In this document: one piece after another, positions 1-8,175 of the stretch | How the letters are laid out: each line of letters begins with the position of its first letter | Position numbering within the stretch: the stretch's first letter is position 1 | Source of the DNA: Paenibacillus albiflavus | GTDB lineage: Bacteria; Bacillota; Bacilli; Paenibacillales; NBRC-103111 | Reading direction: 5' to 3' | DNA length: 64,000 nt | NCBI RefSeq assembly: GCF_004344915.1 | Contig: NZ_SKFG01000020.1 | Span: 1 to 64,000 of the forward strand | Program-made: the position numbers and the translations under genes | Notes under the pieces: generated by a model | Told to the model about the DNA's origin: nothing | What the model saw: the letters and a program-made list of their open reading frames with translations, nothing else | Databases searched by the model: none

Positions 1-300
1 CCAGGTAATTATGCACCCGATAACCTTGGAACCTACTATACAACCGCTCAAGTCACAGAGATTGGTTCTATTCCACAAGGAATGGTAAGCCAGACCACTC
101 CTGTGTGCACTTATGCTGTCTATACGCACAAAGGTGAGATTTGGAAAATAGGTGATGCTTATGGTTCTCTTAACCGTTGGATTGATGAGAATGGCTACAA
201 ACATAGTAAAGGTTGGGTAGTGGAGTTGATGGACGAAAGATTTAATCCGACTTCACCTGAAAGTGAGCTAGAGATTTATACGCCAATCGAAGAGAAATAG
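1..300 (+). CDS. GyrI-like/AraC effector-binding domain protein, C-terminal part
   Basis: The reading frame is open from the first base of the window to TAG at 298-300, so the 5' end lies outside. The 99 visible residues have the hallmarks of the GyrI-like small-molecule binding fold: IPQG followed by YAVYTHKG, a GSLNRWIDENGY segment, VVELMDERFNP, and the terminal pattern SELEIYTPI. This fold occurs alone (SbmC/GyrI-like) or at the C-terminus of AraC-type activators and binds hydrophobic ligands. Whether an N-terminal HTH exists cannot be seen. It is followed by a hairpin terminator, so it is probably the last gene of its unit. Family assignment is from residue pattern only. Confidence 0.75.
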   Translation, partial: PGNYAPDNLGTYYTTAQVTEIGSIPQGMVSQTTPVCTYAVYTHKGEIWKIGDAYGSLNRWIDENGYKHSKGWVVELMDERFNPTSPESELEIYTPIEEK

Positions 301-316
301 TCCACGAAAGAGGAGT

Positions 317-346
317 GACCCTGCAAACCATCGTTTGTGGGTCTTT
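317..346 (+). terminator. Imperfect hairpin terminator after the GyrI-like gene
   Basis: GACCC-tg-CAAAC pairs with GTTTG-t-GGGTC around a short loop and is followed by TTT. It starts 16 nt after the stop codon at 300. Confidence 0.55.
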
Positions 347-427
347 CTACGTTCTGGCATGAATCAATATCTTTATTTATTCAGCTAACGGAGAACGATA
401 GTTCAATAAAAGAGATGTTTCATCTAA

Positions 428-458
428 AGCACAATCCACGCGATTGTGCTTTTTTTTA
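428..458 (+). terminator. Intrinsic terminator hairpin
   Basis: AGCACAATC pairs perfectly with GATTGTGCT across a 5-nt loop, followed by eight T residues. No gene is visible between this and the preceding terminator, so it may end a small RNA or serve as a backup terminator for the first gene. Confidence 0.7.
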
Positions 459-817
459 TACCATGAAAGTCGTCTAGGATGGCTTTATGTGTTTTGTAGA
501 AATCAACGATAGCTATTTAATCGTTTCTCACTAATATCCTCTTTGCAAAGCGTAATAAGGAAGGCACACCGTTTATATTTCGGTGCGTTGTTCTGCTTTG
601 GTGCTTTTCAGCTTATTCTTTAATACTCTGATTTCCGTCTCGTGAGCTGCTTATTTTTGCTGCCTTCAATTTTGGAAGATATTCAATTAGTATAGGTCTA
701 CCGATTAATAGACTCTCTTTTTCTTTAAGATTTCTCGTTTATGTATTCCAAAATTAGTGGTACGATAATCCAGAGTATCCATTGTATAAAAAACTAATTT
801 CATAAGGATGTGAATGT
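459..817. other. AT-rich intergenic stretch with no recognised gene
   Basis: About 360 bases without a convincing reading frame. It presumably holds the promoter of the hypothetical genes that start at 818, but no clear -35/-10 pair was identified by eye. Confidence 0.5.
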
Positions 818-1324
818 ATGCGTGAACCTAACCCATATGAAATTGAAGATAATGAAATTGAATACATAGAGCATAATCGAATACAAGATATGCTTGATGA
901 ATTTATATGTGGTAGTACAGTATTGGAACTAAACAATAAGTATAAGATGACGCATGCTTTAGTACATATTTTTGGATCAATTCGAGAAGATGTAAAACGG
1001 GCTGCAGTAAACAGAGTTCGAATTAACACAGAATTTGAAGTAGATAAAGAAATAGCAATTAAGGTATTTTTTGATAGGGGATGTGATTACAAAAAGGCTG
1101 ATGAGTTCATTTTCCGAAAAGATGTTCCAAAGGAACAAGGGGTATTTTCAATTCTTTGGAGAAAATTTTATGACGAGAAGGATTTAGTAATGCTTAAAAA
1201 ACTTGTTAATTACGATAATCTTACTTCAGAGAAACAAGAGTATCACGATAAATTTTTGAATATTTTGTTTGAAGATAATTTGGGTAAATTGAGTAATTTC
1301 GCTATATCAAAAATGAATAAATGA
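818..1324 (+). CDS. Hypothetical acidic protein of the accessory region
   Basis: A 168-residue soluble protein that I do not recognise. The N-terminus is very acidic (EIEDNEIEYIE) and a central basic patch (KRAAVNRVRIN) follows a helix-rich segment. There is no signal peptide or membrane segment. The ATG at 818 is preceded by AAGGATGTG. It is followed after 21 nt by another unknown gene with its own AAGGAG site, so the two are probably co-transcribed. Codon use is strongly AT-biased like the rest of 0.8-5.1 kb, consistent with horizontally acquired DNA (inference). Confidence 0.6.
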   Translation: MREPNPYEIEDNEIEYIEHNRIQDMLDEFICGSTVLELNNKYKMTHALVHIFGSIREDVKRAAVNRVRINTEFEVDKEIAIKVFFDRGCDYKKADEFIFRKDVPKEQGVFSILWRKFYDEKDLVMLKKLVNYDNLTSEKQEYHDKFLNILFEDNLGKLSNFAISKMNK

Positions 1325-1345
1325 TAATTTTAAAGGAGTATTTGA

Positions 1346-2188
1346 ATGAAGAGAAGAAGTATATTGCCTAAAAAATATCAGAAAACTCATGACTATATCT
1401 TTGATTTACATGATCTTTTAGCAAATATTATTTATTCATGCGAAAATTATGAATTGATAGGTTCTGAAATACAAATAAAAAATGAGGAAGATTTATCTCA
1501 TATAGATAGTTTAGAAGGAGAGAACTTATGGTGTTGGTTGGAAAACAATAATTACGACGAAGTCATTTTTGATATGATGATTAAGCAAGTATACTTTGCC
1601 GTTTTGACTGATTTATGTCATTTTATATATGAATCTCTAACATGCTCAGAAAGAGGGAAATTAACTGTTGCATATGCTTTACTAAGAAAGCCTCTAAAGG
1701 ATAATCTATTGTTATTAGAATGGATACTAAGCGATGCTAATGATTTTATTTCCAAATTTAAGAGTGGTAATTCTGAAAATTTCGCTCCTGATAAAATATC
1801 AGGTCAAAGAAAATTAGAAATAATTAAAAATGCTGAAAGAATAGCTGATACTGGGTTAGAGCAATATATGTTTATTTATGAAATGCGCTATAGTAAAAAA
1901 GATGACTTTAGTTTTGAACGTATTTGGAACAAGGCTAACCATATCGTTACAACGTTTAACTTCTATAAAACAAAGTCAGAAAATCTTAATTTTGTTTTTT
2001 TTGATGAAAAAGAACATACTGAATATTGGGATTACTATTATGTATCGATGCCACTGATTATGTATCACATTACTGAAGTAGCAATATCAATTTTAAATAA
2101 TTTTCAAGTAGATACAAGTGCAATAGTTGAAATGGAAAAAAATGAGCGCAAATTTAAATTTATCAATTATGTAAATTCGATAAAATGA
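1346..2188 (+). CDS. Hypothetical protein, 280 residues, soluble helical
   Basis: Unrecognised protein with a good ribosome site (AAAGGAG, 1332-1338) before ATG 1346. It is predicted soluble and mainly alpha-helical, with a Trp- and Asn-rich stretch (ENLWCWLENNNYDE) near residue 55 and a later EYWDYYYVSMPL segment. The pattern of a YALLRKPLKDNLLLLEWIL helix resembles the generic architecture of DUF5677-like helical proteins, but I cannot assign a family. It lies between two unknown genes on the same strand with short gaps, so it is likely part of a small AT-rich operon. Confidence 0.6.
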   Translation: MKRRSILPKKYQKTHDYIFDLHDLLANIIYSCENYELIGSEIQIKNEEDLSHIDSLEGENLWCWLENNNYDEVIFDMMIKQVYFAVLTDLCHFIYESLTCSERGKLTVAYALLRKPLKDNLLLLEWILSDANDFISKFKSGNSENFAPDKISGQRKLEIIKNAERIADTGLEQYMFIYEMRYSKKDDFSFERIWNKANHIVTTFNFYKTKSENLNFVFFDEKEHTEYWDYYYVSMPLIMYHITEVAISILNNFQVDTSAIVEMEKNERKFKFINYVNSIK

Positions 2189-2213
2189 CGATTTCATAAG
2201 GAGGATAAATTTT

Positions 2214-2504
2214 ATGAAAGAGGAACGATTCGCTTCCTTTTTGGGTTCACTGGAGAGTATTACAAGTAAAGATAAAGCAGTCAACTCAAGGATGAGTAAA
2301 GTAAGAAAAATCGAAAGAGATTTGAAAGTTAATTTAGACATTGTGGTACTTGATGATTATCAAATGTATCAAACACTTTTAAGAATTCAGAGAGAATTTG
2401 GCGATAAAAATGGAGCAATACAAAACGTCTTAAGAAAGTACTACATATTCATTAATGGCAGAGAATTTCCTTCAATACTAGAATGCAAAAAAAGATTCGG
2501 TTAA
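2214..2504 (+). CDS. Hypothetical protein, 96 residues
   Basis: Starts with ATG 2214 after a strong AAGGAGG site. It is a charged, helical protein with no membrane segment, and no family is recognised. The central part (VNLDIVVLDDYQMYQTLLRI) could form a beta-alpha unit. The gene sits 25 nt after the previous one, in the same AT-rich cluster. An opposite-strand frame at 2093-2341 overlaps it but lacks a ribosome site. Confidence 0.6.
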   Translation: MKEERFASFLGSLESITSKDKAVNSRMSKVRKIERDLKVNLDIVVLDDYQMYQTLLRIQREFGDKNGAIQNVLRKYYIFINGREFPSILECKKRFG

Positions 2505-2533
2505 AGTGCCGATTGCATTAGGAGTTGCTAATC

Positions 2534-2749
2534 ATGAGAGGCGCGCATGATGGTGGGTTCTCAATTGTAATAATATTGATTATAGTATTTTTCATTTTCG
2601 GTAAAGCAATATTATCGTACATAAGAGATTTTTTTAGTTGGTTAGATCGTGAATCTCCAAGATGGATAAAAGCTTTAGTGTCTTGTGTAGTTGTATTAAC
2701 AGGTCTTACATTTTGGGGTATCGTACTATATGCAGTCATAAGACAATGA
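2534..2749 (+). CDS. Small membrane protein with two transmembrane segments
   Basis: The start is placed at ATG 2534 because AGGAG at 2520-2524 is correctly spaced from it. An upstream in-frame TTG at 2525 overlaps that site. The 71-residue product has a first hydrophobic segment (SIVIILIIVFFIFGKAIL) at about residues 9-27 and a second (ALVSCVVVLTGLTFWGIVLY) at about residues 46-66, separated by a charged loop. No known family is recognised. A membrane-anchoring or small-regulator role is possible but unsupported. Confidence 0.55.
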   Translation: MRGAHDGGFSIVIILIIVFFIFGKAILSYIRDFFSWLDRESPRWIKALVSCVVVLTGLTFWGIVLYAVIRQ

Positions 2750-2780
2750 AATTTAATCTTGGAGGATTATTAAGGAGACG

Positions 2781-3036
2781 ATTGCTACAATATTAGCCTT
2801 TCTATTTTTAATATCAATCATTTTGGGGATTATTGGATTAATCAAGTGGAATGTTGCTTTCTTAGGATTAAAGAATCGCAAACAGAGTTCATTATTATTT
2901 ATTGTGGCTTTGTTCTAATGCTTATTATAAAAACTGTGCAGCAGTTAGAGCAGCGGGTGCCACACCAATTAATAAAGGAGATCCTGTATACCGTAAAGCA
3001 CTAGATAGAGATGGTGATGGAATTGGCTGCGAGTAA
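2781..3036 (+). pseudogene. Broken Excalibur calcium-binding domain protein
   Basis: Two halves of one gene lie in different frames. From about 2781 a frame encodes a hydrophobic N-terminus ending in WNVAFLGLKNRKQSS, a common N-terminal membrane module of Firmicutes small secreted proteins, and stops at 2916-2918. From 2923 another frame gives a typical Excalibur domain: YYKNCAAVRAAG, then GDPVYRKALDRDGDGIGCE, ending at TAA 3036. The DxDxDG calcium loop and both Cys are present. No ATG opens the second part, and an in-frame stop lies at 2869-2871. I read this as a deletion or frameshift remnant. A sequencing error could give the same picture. Confidence 0.7.
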
Positions 3037-3210
3037 TGAAAGACAGGGGAGATCAAGCAATAAAGGCAATAACCAATTAATTGAATCAATAGATTTTAAA
3101 TTTGCATTTGATATTGACTATGACACTTTACAAAAGTGGCTAAGAAAATGAATGATATAGAAGTGATTGGATGCTCGATTTATTAATTAAACCGCTGAAA
3201 GGGTTGTTCT

Positions 3211-3627
3211 ATGAAAGATAAGAATGAGGTCGAAAGGATGTTAAATTCTTTCGATATAGTTGCTATGCTAGGTTTATCAATTTTTATTTTGGGTATTTTA
3301 AGAATTAATGGTATTAGTTTCACTCCCTTGTTTATACTAGGTGTTTCGACTTGTGCATTGGTATTTTTACTGATAGAACTATTTAAATTAAGAGGAATAA
3401 TTAAAAATTCTTTTCAGACAGTTGCGTTCATTAGCTTATTAGGAATACCTAATATACCTTATTTTCAAAACTTAAGTATGGATGAAATTAGCTTATATAG
3501 TGACTCATTTTCTTTGTTTGCAATGGGACTTACACTTTTTTTAATAAGTAGAGATGGTGTAAAAGAAGTTACTAATATGATTGTTTCTTTAACTAAAACA
3601 GTGAATGATTTTTTAAAAAGGAATTAA
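3211..3627 (+). CDS. Hypothetical membrane protein, about four transmembrane segments
   Basis: A 138-residue protein starting at ATG 3211. Hydrophobic stretches lie at about residues 14-32 (FDIVAMLGLSIFILGILRI), 37-57, 68-85 and 104-120, with short charged loops and a basic tail (FLKRN). No family is recognised. The upstream sequence has only a modest ribosome site (AAAGGG). It stands alone between the broken Excalibur gene and a 300-nt non-coding stretch. Confidence 0.5.
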   Translation: MKDKNEVERMLNSFDIVAMLGLSIFILGILRINGISFTPLFILGVSTCALVFLLIELFKLRGIIKNSFQTVAFISLLGIPNIPYFQNLSMDEISLYSDSFSLFAMGLTLFLISRDGVKEVTNMIVSLTKTVNDFLKRN

Positions 3628-3935
3628 TGAGGATAATAATAAAACTTAGTAGGACTACTTCATACCCAAATGAAACCCCTACACTACATGGATTAGATGA
3701 TATTTCTTGAATTTAATATATTCAATTAGTGGATAGCTTTAATTTAATGGGATTAGATAAGATTATTATCTAATCGATAAAATATATCAGTTCAATCGTT
3801 GGTCAGAAGTGTAGACATTATAATCAAGAGAGTGAAAAGCATTTTATATGGCACTTACAGTTTCATTCAAATAATTAAACGTAAGCACTATCCATGAAAC
3901 ACGGATTTCTTATTATATCAAGAGGAGGAAATGAA
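3628..3935. other. Non-coding stretch with a perfect 10-bp hairpin
   Basis: No gene is visible. GATTAGATAA at 3751-3760 pairs exactly with TTATCTAATC at 3766-3775 around a 5-nt loop. No T-tract follows, so it is more likely an operator or protein-binding site than a terminator. Confidence 0.45.
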
Positions 3936-4127
3936 ATGACAAATACACATATTTGTACATGTGGGAGAGAGTGGCTTATTACTAAGCATCATAGTCCAAT
4001 GAGAGACAAAGACAGTGAGAGTTGTTTATGTGGAGAAGAATTAGTGTCTTGGAATGGTGGTGTTACATATAGTGTAAGACTAGTTAAAGACATTAAAAAG
4101 GACGATAAAAACAGAATATTTATATAA
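3936..4127 (+). CDS. Small zinc-ribbon-like protein
   Basis: The start is placed at ATG 3936, seven nt after AGGAGG (3923-3928), rather than at the upstream in-frame ATG 3894. The 63-residue product contains CTCGREW near the N-terminus and SCLCGEELVSWNGG in the middle. The paired CxCG knuckles suggest a single treble-clef or ribbon-type zinc site. The C-terminus is basic. Such proteins are often accessory factors of unknown role. It precedes the Mrr-like nuclease gene by 80 nt, but linkage is unproven. Confidence 0.55.
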   Translation: MTNTHICTCGREWLITKHHSPMRDKDSESCLCGEELVSWNGGVTYSVRLVKDIKKDDKNRIFI

Positions 4128-4208
4128 TAAGCATGACTTAATATTGAAGTTGTTCATGATTTTCGGTATTTCTGTTGTATGTATTAAGTTATATTGAGGA
4201 GATATAGA

Positions 4209-5126
4209 GTGTCAGATAATTATAGTACATTAGATGAATGGTTGTATCTTGTTATTAATTACGAAAAAGATGTGTACCCTTGTTACAGAATACCTTATGA
4301 TGAGTGGGTAGATGAGTATGTGGGAGGAATTGAGGCTAAGTCTATCGATGAAGTGAAAGCATTGCTGAGATGCTTATTAGTCCCTATAACTCGAAGGATA
4401 GATATATCAAATTATGACGCTTTTGTTCTTATGAGAGACTCAAAAAGTGAACCGTATATTGAATTGGCGAGTAGTATGTCTCAGAATGAAATATATAAGA
4501 GATTAGCAAATGGTCAGGATGCTTGGGAAGGTTTAACATGGGTTCTAGAATTATTACCAAGAAATCCTTATAATGCAATAAAAGCACTTCAGAGTTACTT
4601 ATTAGCACAGGCTAATTTACCTGATGATAGAATTATAGGTATTGAGCAATGTACTGAAATAATTATGGCTAAATTTATTCGTTTTGAAAATTCTTTAGAC
4701 AGACTTACGAAGTTGAAGCCAGTGGAATTTGAGTGGTTAATCGAATATCTATATGAAAGAATGGGTTACGATACTGAATGGACACTTTCAACTCGTGATG
4801 GCGGTAAAGATATTATTGCAAATATAGAGAGGCCAGATGGTTATGAATATGTATATGTGGAATGCAAGTTGTATAAAACGACTAAGTTGAAACTAGAAAC
4901 TGTTAGAGCATTCCGTGATGTTATGATAGAAAATAAGGTGAATAGAGGGGTGATTTTTTGTACTGGGTACGTAAATGAAAATTTAAAAAAAAGGGATCAA
5001 AGAATTCAAATATGGTCGTATGAAGATATTAATGTTCTTCTTAATGCTCATCTAGGGAGTGACTGGGTCGATAGACTAGATATTCTAGTAGATAATAAAC
5101 GTAGAAAGTACAAAAGGAATAATTAG
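4209..5126 (+). CDS. Mrr-like PD-(D/E)xK restriction endonuclease
   Basis: A 305-residue protein. The start is placed at GTG 4209 because AGGAG at 4197-4201 is spaced seven nt from it. The C-terminal part from about residue 172 fits the Mrr_cat/restriction endonuclease-like fold: a helix with GYDTEW, then the catalytic strand pair with Asp201 in GGKDIIA and Glu218-x-Lys220 in VYVECKLY, followed by VRAFRDVM and GVIFCTG. All three catalytic residues are present. The N-terminal 170 residues are helical and unrecognised; they may sense DNA modification or another signal. Known Mrr proteins cleave modified DNA. No methyltransferase partner is seen nearby, so a stand-alone type IV-like defence role is plausible (inference). 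Confidence 0.8.
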   Translation: MSDNYSTLDEWLYLVINYEKDVYPCYRIPYDEWVDEYVGGIEAKSIDEVKALLRCLLVPITRRIDISNYDAFVLMRDSKSEPYIELASSMSQNEIYKRLANGQDAWEGLTWVLELLPRNPYNAIKALQSYLLAQANLPDDRIIGIEQCTEIIMAKFIRFENSLDRLTKLKPVEFEWLIEYLYERMGYDTEWTLSTRDGGKDIIANIERPDGYEYVYVECKLYKTTKLKLETVRAFRDVMIENKVNRGVIFCTGYVNENLKKRDQRIQIWSYEDINVLLNAHLGSDWVDRLDILVDNKRRKYKRNN

Positions 5127-5559
5127 ACAATCTAATGAGGTTAGTGTTCTATAGTTTATTTCTTACTGTTATTCTGACTATTTTTATAATTGACCAATAA
5201 AGATTTATTATTAATGTGAAACAATTGAGTGTGGCAATGATACATGAAATCACAATTTTATCTATAAATAGAGAAGCGAGAAATATAGTTCTTATTTGGA
5301 TAAATCATATTTTGGCGGTTACATGATTTGGATCTAAGGAGTGTTTACTCTTGAAATGTAAATATGTAATAAGGTGCATAAGAGAAGCGTTACCTGTGGA
5401 TTAATCTTAAAGGTATGTGCTTTTTATTTTGAAGGTGTGACGTATTTACATAAATCAATCACTGCTTTACAATGTAATTGTAAGGATGATTGCAAGAAGT
5501 GGTCATCGCTCTAAATTTGCTATTAATAATTGTGATATAAAATGCCCAAAAACCTTTAA
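5127..5559. other. AT-rich stretch between the nuclease gene and the groEL fragment
   Basis: No convincing gene. Only very short frames occur, including a roughly 25-codon Cys-containing one near 5440-5513. The right end meets groEL-derived sequence abruptly at about 5560, so this stretch should contain the insertion or recombination junction. Confidence 0.45.
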
Positions 5560-5718
5560 GCAGGTATCGTTGACCCTGCTAAGGTTACTCGTTCCGCGCT
5601 TCAAAACGCAGCATCCGTTGCAGCTATGTTCTTAACAACTGAAGCTGTAATCGCTGATAAGCCAGAACCAAACAAACCAGCAATGCCTGACATGGGTGGA
5701 ATGGGCGGCATGATGTAA
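5560..5718 (+). pseudogene. groEL: groEL 3'-end fragment, copy 1
   Basis: After an in-frame stop at 5557-5559, the frame reads [15 protein letters not shown], then [20 protein letters not shown], and ends in the GroEL-specific tail [11 protein letters not shown] and TAA. This is the last ~52 codons of a 60-kDa chaperonin and is well conserved. Nothing upstream belongs to groEL, so this is a truncated duplicate or an att-type remnant, not a gene. A related terminator follows. The intact groEL must lie elsewhere, perhaps upstream of the window. Confidence 0.9.
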
Positions 5719-5760
5719 GATAGGCTTTAGCAGCCTTGCGCATCACCCCCCTGATATATA

Positions 5761-5799
5761 GAAGCCTCTCATAAGTTCACTGAACTTGTGGGAGGCTTC
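5761..5799 (+). terminator. Terminator following groEL fragment 1
   Basis: GAAGCCTC pairs with GAGGCTTC, with an inner AAGTTC/GAACTT helix, then a T-rich run. The inner helix is shared with the terminator after groEL fragment 2 (7758-7799), so the duplicated block includes the terminator. Confidence 0.85.
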
Positions 5800-5882
5800 T
5801 TTCTTTTCATTTGGGTTTAAAAAAGGAATATCGACATTCGACACGAATTATTGTATGGACACTTAAATAGGGGTGAAGAGAA

Positions 5883-7667
5883 ATGAAGAATAGAAATGAA
5901 ATTGAAGAACAATTCACTTGGAATTTAAACGATTTTTATGCTACAGAGCAGGATTGGGAAAATGCAATGCAGGAAATTCGGGATACAGTGGAAGAAGTAG
6001 TACAATACAAGGGAAAATTGACTACTTCTGTAGAGAATCTTTATGATTCTTTGAATAAGGTAGATCAAATCTATATTACTTTATCCAGAGCATTTGGTTA
6101 TGCCAAGATGATCTTAGATACCAATATGAATGAATCTTTATCTAAAGCTCGATATGAACGAGTATATTCATTAAACACTTTGGTGAAAGGAAAACTTGCC
6201 TTTTATGAACCTGAATTATCCGAATTAGATGAAGCACAATTTAGAGAATTCTTGAACGTAGAGCCGCACTTAGCTATTTATAGTCATAAATTCGAAAAAA
6301 TATTTCGCTTAAAGAACCATATCTTATCTTCTGACATGGAAGATTTACTTTCCAAAATGAATGCATTAGGGGGCTCATTTCGGAAAATTTATGATGATAT
6401 TAGAGTGAATGATCTACAGTTCCCTGAGGTAGAAGGAGAGAATGGAGAAAACATACTTGCGAATGAGTCCAGTTATCGCAAGTCAATGAACAGCTCCAAT
6501 CGCATCGTTCGGGAGAATGTGTTCCGTGGACTATTATCTACTTATTCATCACATGTAAATTCATTTACCTCCACCTATTTGGGAGCAGTAAAGCATAATG
6601 TATTTGTTGCCAAGACACGGAATTACACTTCCGCACTTGCGTTAGCTGTGGGGCAAAACTTTATTCCAGAGTCAGTTTATGATAATTTGGTCGCATCCGT
6701 TCGTAAAGGAGCTCCTCTGCTTCATGAGTACATTGAATTGAGAAGACGAGTGATGGGGTTGGATGAGATTCACCTTTATGATCTATTTACTCCGATTGTA
6801 CAAGGTGAGCATCAAACCTATACATACGAAGAAGCACAAGATATGATTCTCGAGGCTTTATCAGTGCTCGGCGAGGATTATATTGATGTTCTCAGAACTG
6901 CTTTCAGCGACCGCTGGATTGATGTATATCCGAATAAGGGTAAAACCTCTGGTGCTTATGCAACAGGAGCCTATGGCGTACATCCATACTCTTTGCTTAA
7001 TTACTCAGGAACACTTGATGATGTATTTACATTGGCTCATGAATTGGGGCACGTGATGCACCGTTATTATAGTGTGAAAAATCAACCGTTTGTGAATTCG
7101 CAGTATACGATTTTCAGTGCAGAAGTGGCCTCAATTGTAAATGAGAATTTATTGCACCATTATTTATTGAAGCGAGCCAAAAATAATCATGAGAAGGCAA
7201 TGCTTCTTTCTGAGCAGTTGGATAAAATTCGCTCCACGTTTTATAGACAAACCTTTTTTGCTGATTTTGAAAAACAGGTGCATGAATTGGTGGAGAGTGA
7301 CCAACCGATTACACCAGAAACACTCTGTAATTTATATGAAGATTTATATCGTCATTACCACGGGTCTGATTTTGTGATTGATCCCGAGTTGCGCTTTGAA
7401 TGGTGCCGGATCCCACATTTCTATATGAATTTCTATGTCTATCAATATGCAACAGGGCTTTCTGCTGCAATTAGCTTGGCAGATCAAATGTTGACAGAAG
7501 GTGAGCCGGCAATTAAGCGATATCGCCATTTCCTAACTACAGGTGGCTCTGATTATTCCATCAATCTACTAAAGCAGGCAGGAGTGGATATGTCCACGCC
7601 GAAACCAATTGAAGACACCTTAGCTAACTTCGAACGTACCATGAAAGAGCTCGAAGCATTGTTATAG
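5883..7667 (+). CDS. pepF: Oligoendopeptidase F, M3B metallopeptidase
   Basis: A 594-residue cytosolic zinc peptidase that cleaves medium-sized peptides. Its length is typical for PepF (about 600). The HExxH zinc motif is at residues 386-390 (HELGH), within TLAHELGHVMHRYY. The third zinc ligand region EVASIVNENLL follows about 25 residues later, as expected for M3B. Substrate-binding features such as GAYATGAYGVHPY and a C-terminal HYHGSDF are present. The start at ATG 5883 follows GGGGTGA. The gene is monocistronic and sits exactly between two groEL 3' fragments, so it may have been carried in or rearranged with them. The open reading frame appears intact. Confidence 0.95.
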   Translation: MKNRNEIEEQFTWNLNDFYATEQDWENAMQEIRDTVEEVVQYKGKLTTSVENLYDSLNKVDQIYITLSRAFGYAKMILDTNMNESLSKARYERVYSLNTLVKGKLAFYEPELSELDEAQFREFLNVEPHLAIYSHKFEKIFRLKNHILSSDMEDLLSKMNALGGSFRKIYDDIRVNDLQFPEVEGENGENILANESSYRKSMNSSNRIVRENVFRGLLSTYSSHVNSFTSTYLGAVKHNVFVAKTRNYTSALALAVGQNFIPESVYDNLVASVRKGAPLLHEYIELRRRVMGLDEIHLYDLFTPIVQGEHQTYTYEEAQDMILEALSVLGEDYIDVLRTAFSDRWIDVYPNKGKTSGAYATGAYGVHPYSLLNYSGTLDDVFTLAHELGHVMHRYYSVKNQPFVNSQYTIFSAEVASIVNENLLHHYLLKRAKNNHEKAMLLSEQLDKIRSTFYRQTFFADFEKQVHELVESDQPITPETLCNLYEDLYRHYHGSDFVIDPELRFEWCRIPHFYMNFYVYQYATGLSAAISLADQMLTEGEPAIKRYRHFLTTGGSDYSINLLKQAGVDMSTPKPIEDTLANFERTMKELEALL

Positions 7668-7681
7668 AATAAAATGAAGTA

Positions 7682-7741
7682 GAACAAACAAACCAGCAAT
7701 GCCTGACATGGGCGACATGGGTGGAATGGGCGGCATGATGT
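7682..7741 (+). pseudogene. groEL: groEL 3'-end fragment, copy 2
   Basis: Immediately after pepF the sequence encodes [18 protein letters not shown] and TAA, the last ~18 codons of GroEL. It is nearly identical to copy 1 (5560-5718) but has an extra GDM triplet and a 1-nt difference at its left edge. Copy 2 is shorter than copy 1 and also fused to unrelated sequence upstream. Together the copies form imperfect direct repeats flanking pepF. Confidence 0.9.
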
Positions 7742-7757
7742 AAGATTTGTTAATAAG

Positions 7758-7799
7758 AGGCCTTTCATTAGTTCATCGAACTTTTAAAAGGCCTTTTTT
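7758..7799 (+). terminator. Terminator following groEL fragment 2
   Basis: AGGCCTTT pairs with AAAGGCCT, with an inner AGTTC/GAACT helix as in the terminator after copy 1, then TTTTT. It also serves pepF. Confidence 0.85.
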
Positions 7800-7872
7800 C
7801 ATTTTTTATAAATTTAGTGTTGACAAATCAATTTAATACTACTATGATTGTCCATAATCTAATATTAGTTAA

Positions 7873-8117
7873 CACGATGAAAGAGCGAAGTAGTATATTT
7901 GTCACTGACTCAGAAAGCCAGGGGTTGATGCGACCTGGCACACACAAATGTTGCGAATTACACTCTGGAGGAACTTAGGTAACGCTAAGCGGACTGGCAA
8001 TCGATATCATTGCCGAGAGTGGTATTAATAGCGACTGCAGCACTATTAATGCAATTTGGGTGGTAACACGGTAATCAATCGTCCCTATGTCTATAACAGA
8101 CTAGGTACGATTTTTTT
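7873..8117 (+). promoter_or_regulatory. Tyrosine T-box riboswitch leader
   Basis: A ~245-nt leader before tyrS with T-box landmarks. It begins with a GATGAAAGAGCGAAGTAG-type stem I base. A TAC triplet (7959-7961) within GAATTACACTCTGGAGGAAC fits a tyrosine specifier. The conserved T-box-like TGGGTGGTAACACGG is at 8057-8071. It ends in an intrinsic terminator (8078-8117): ATCGTCCCTA-GTCT pairs with AGACTAGG-ACGAT, then seven T. Uncharged tRNA-Tyr would stabilise the antiterminator and allow expression of tyrS, and possibly the following gene. Confidence 0.9.
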
Positions 8118-8175
8118 GTTTTATAATCACAATTTCAACATATTATCACAAAATTGACCAAGGAGCTGAACTATC

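Noticed and set aside
2093-2341. 82-codon minus-strand frame
   Set aside because: It overlaps two plus-strand genes that have good ribosome sites, has none itself, and starts inside the coding region of 2214-2504.
3011-3151. 46-codon plus-strand frame overlapping the Excalibur remnant, ending in FAFDIDYDTLQKWLRK
   Set aside because: The tail looks protein-like, but there is no ribosome site and it overlaps the remnant domain; not enough to call a gene.
5436-5513. 25-codon Cys-containing frame (LQCNCKDDCKKW)
   Set aside because: Too short, no family match, weak ribosome site.
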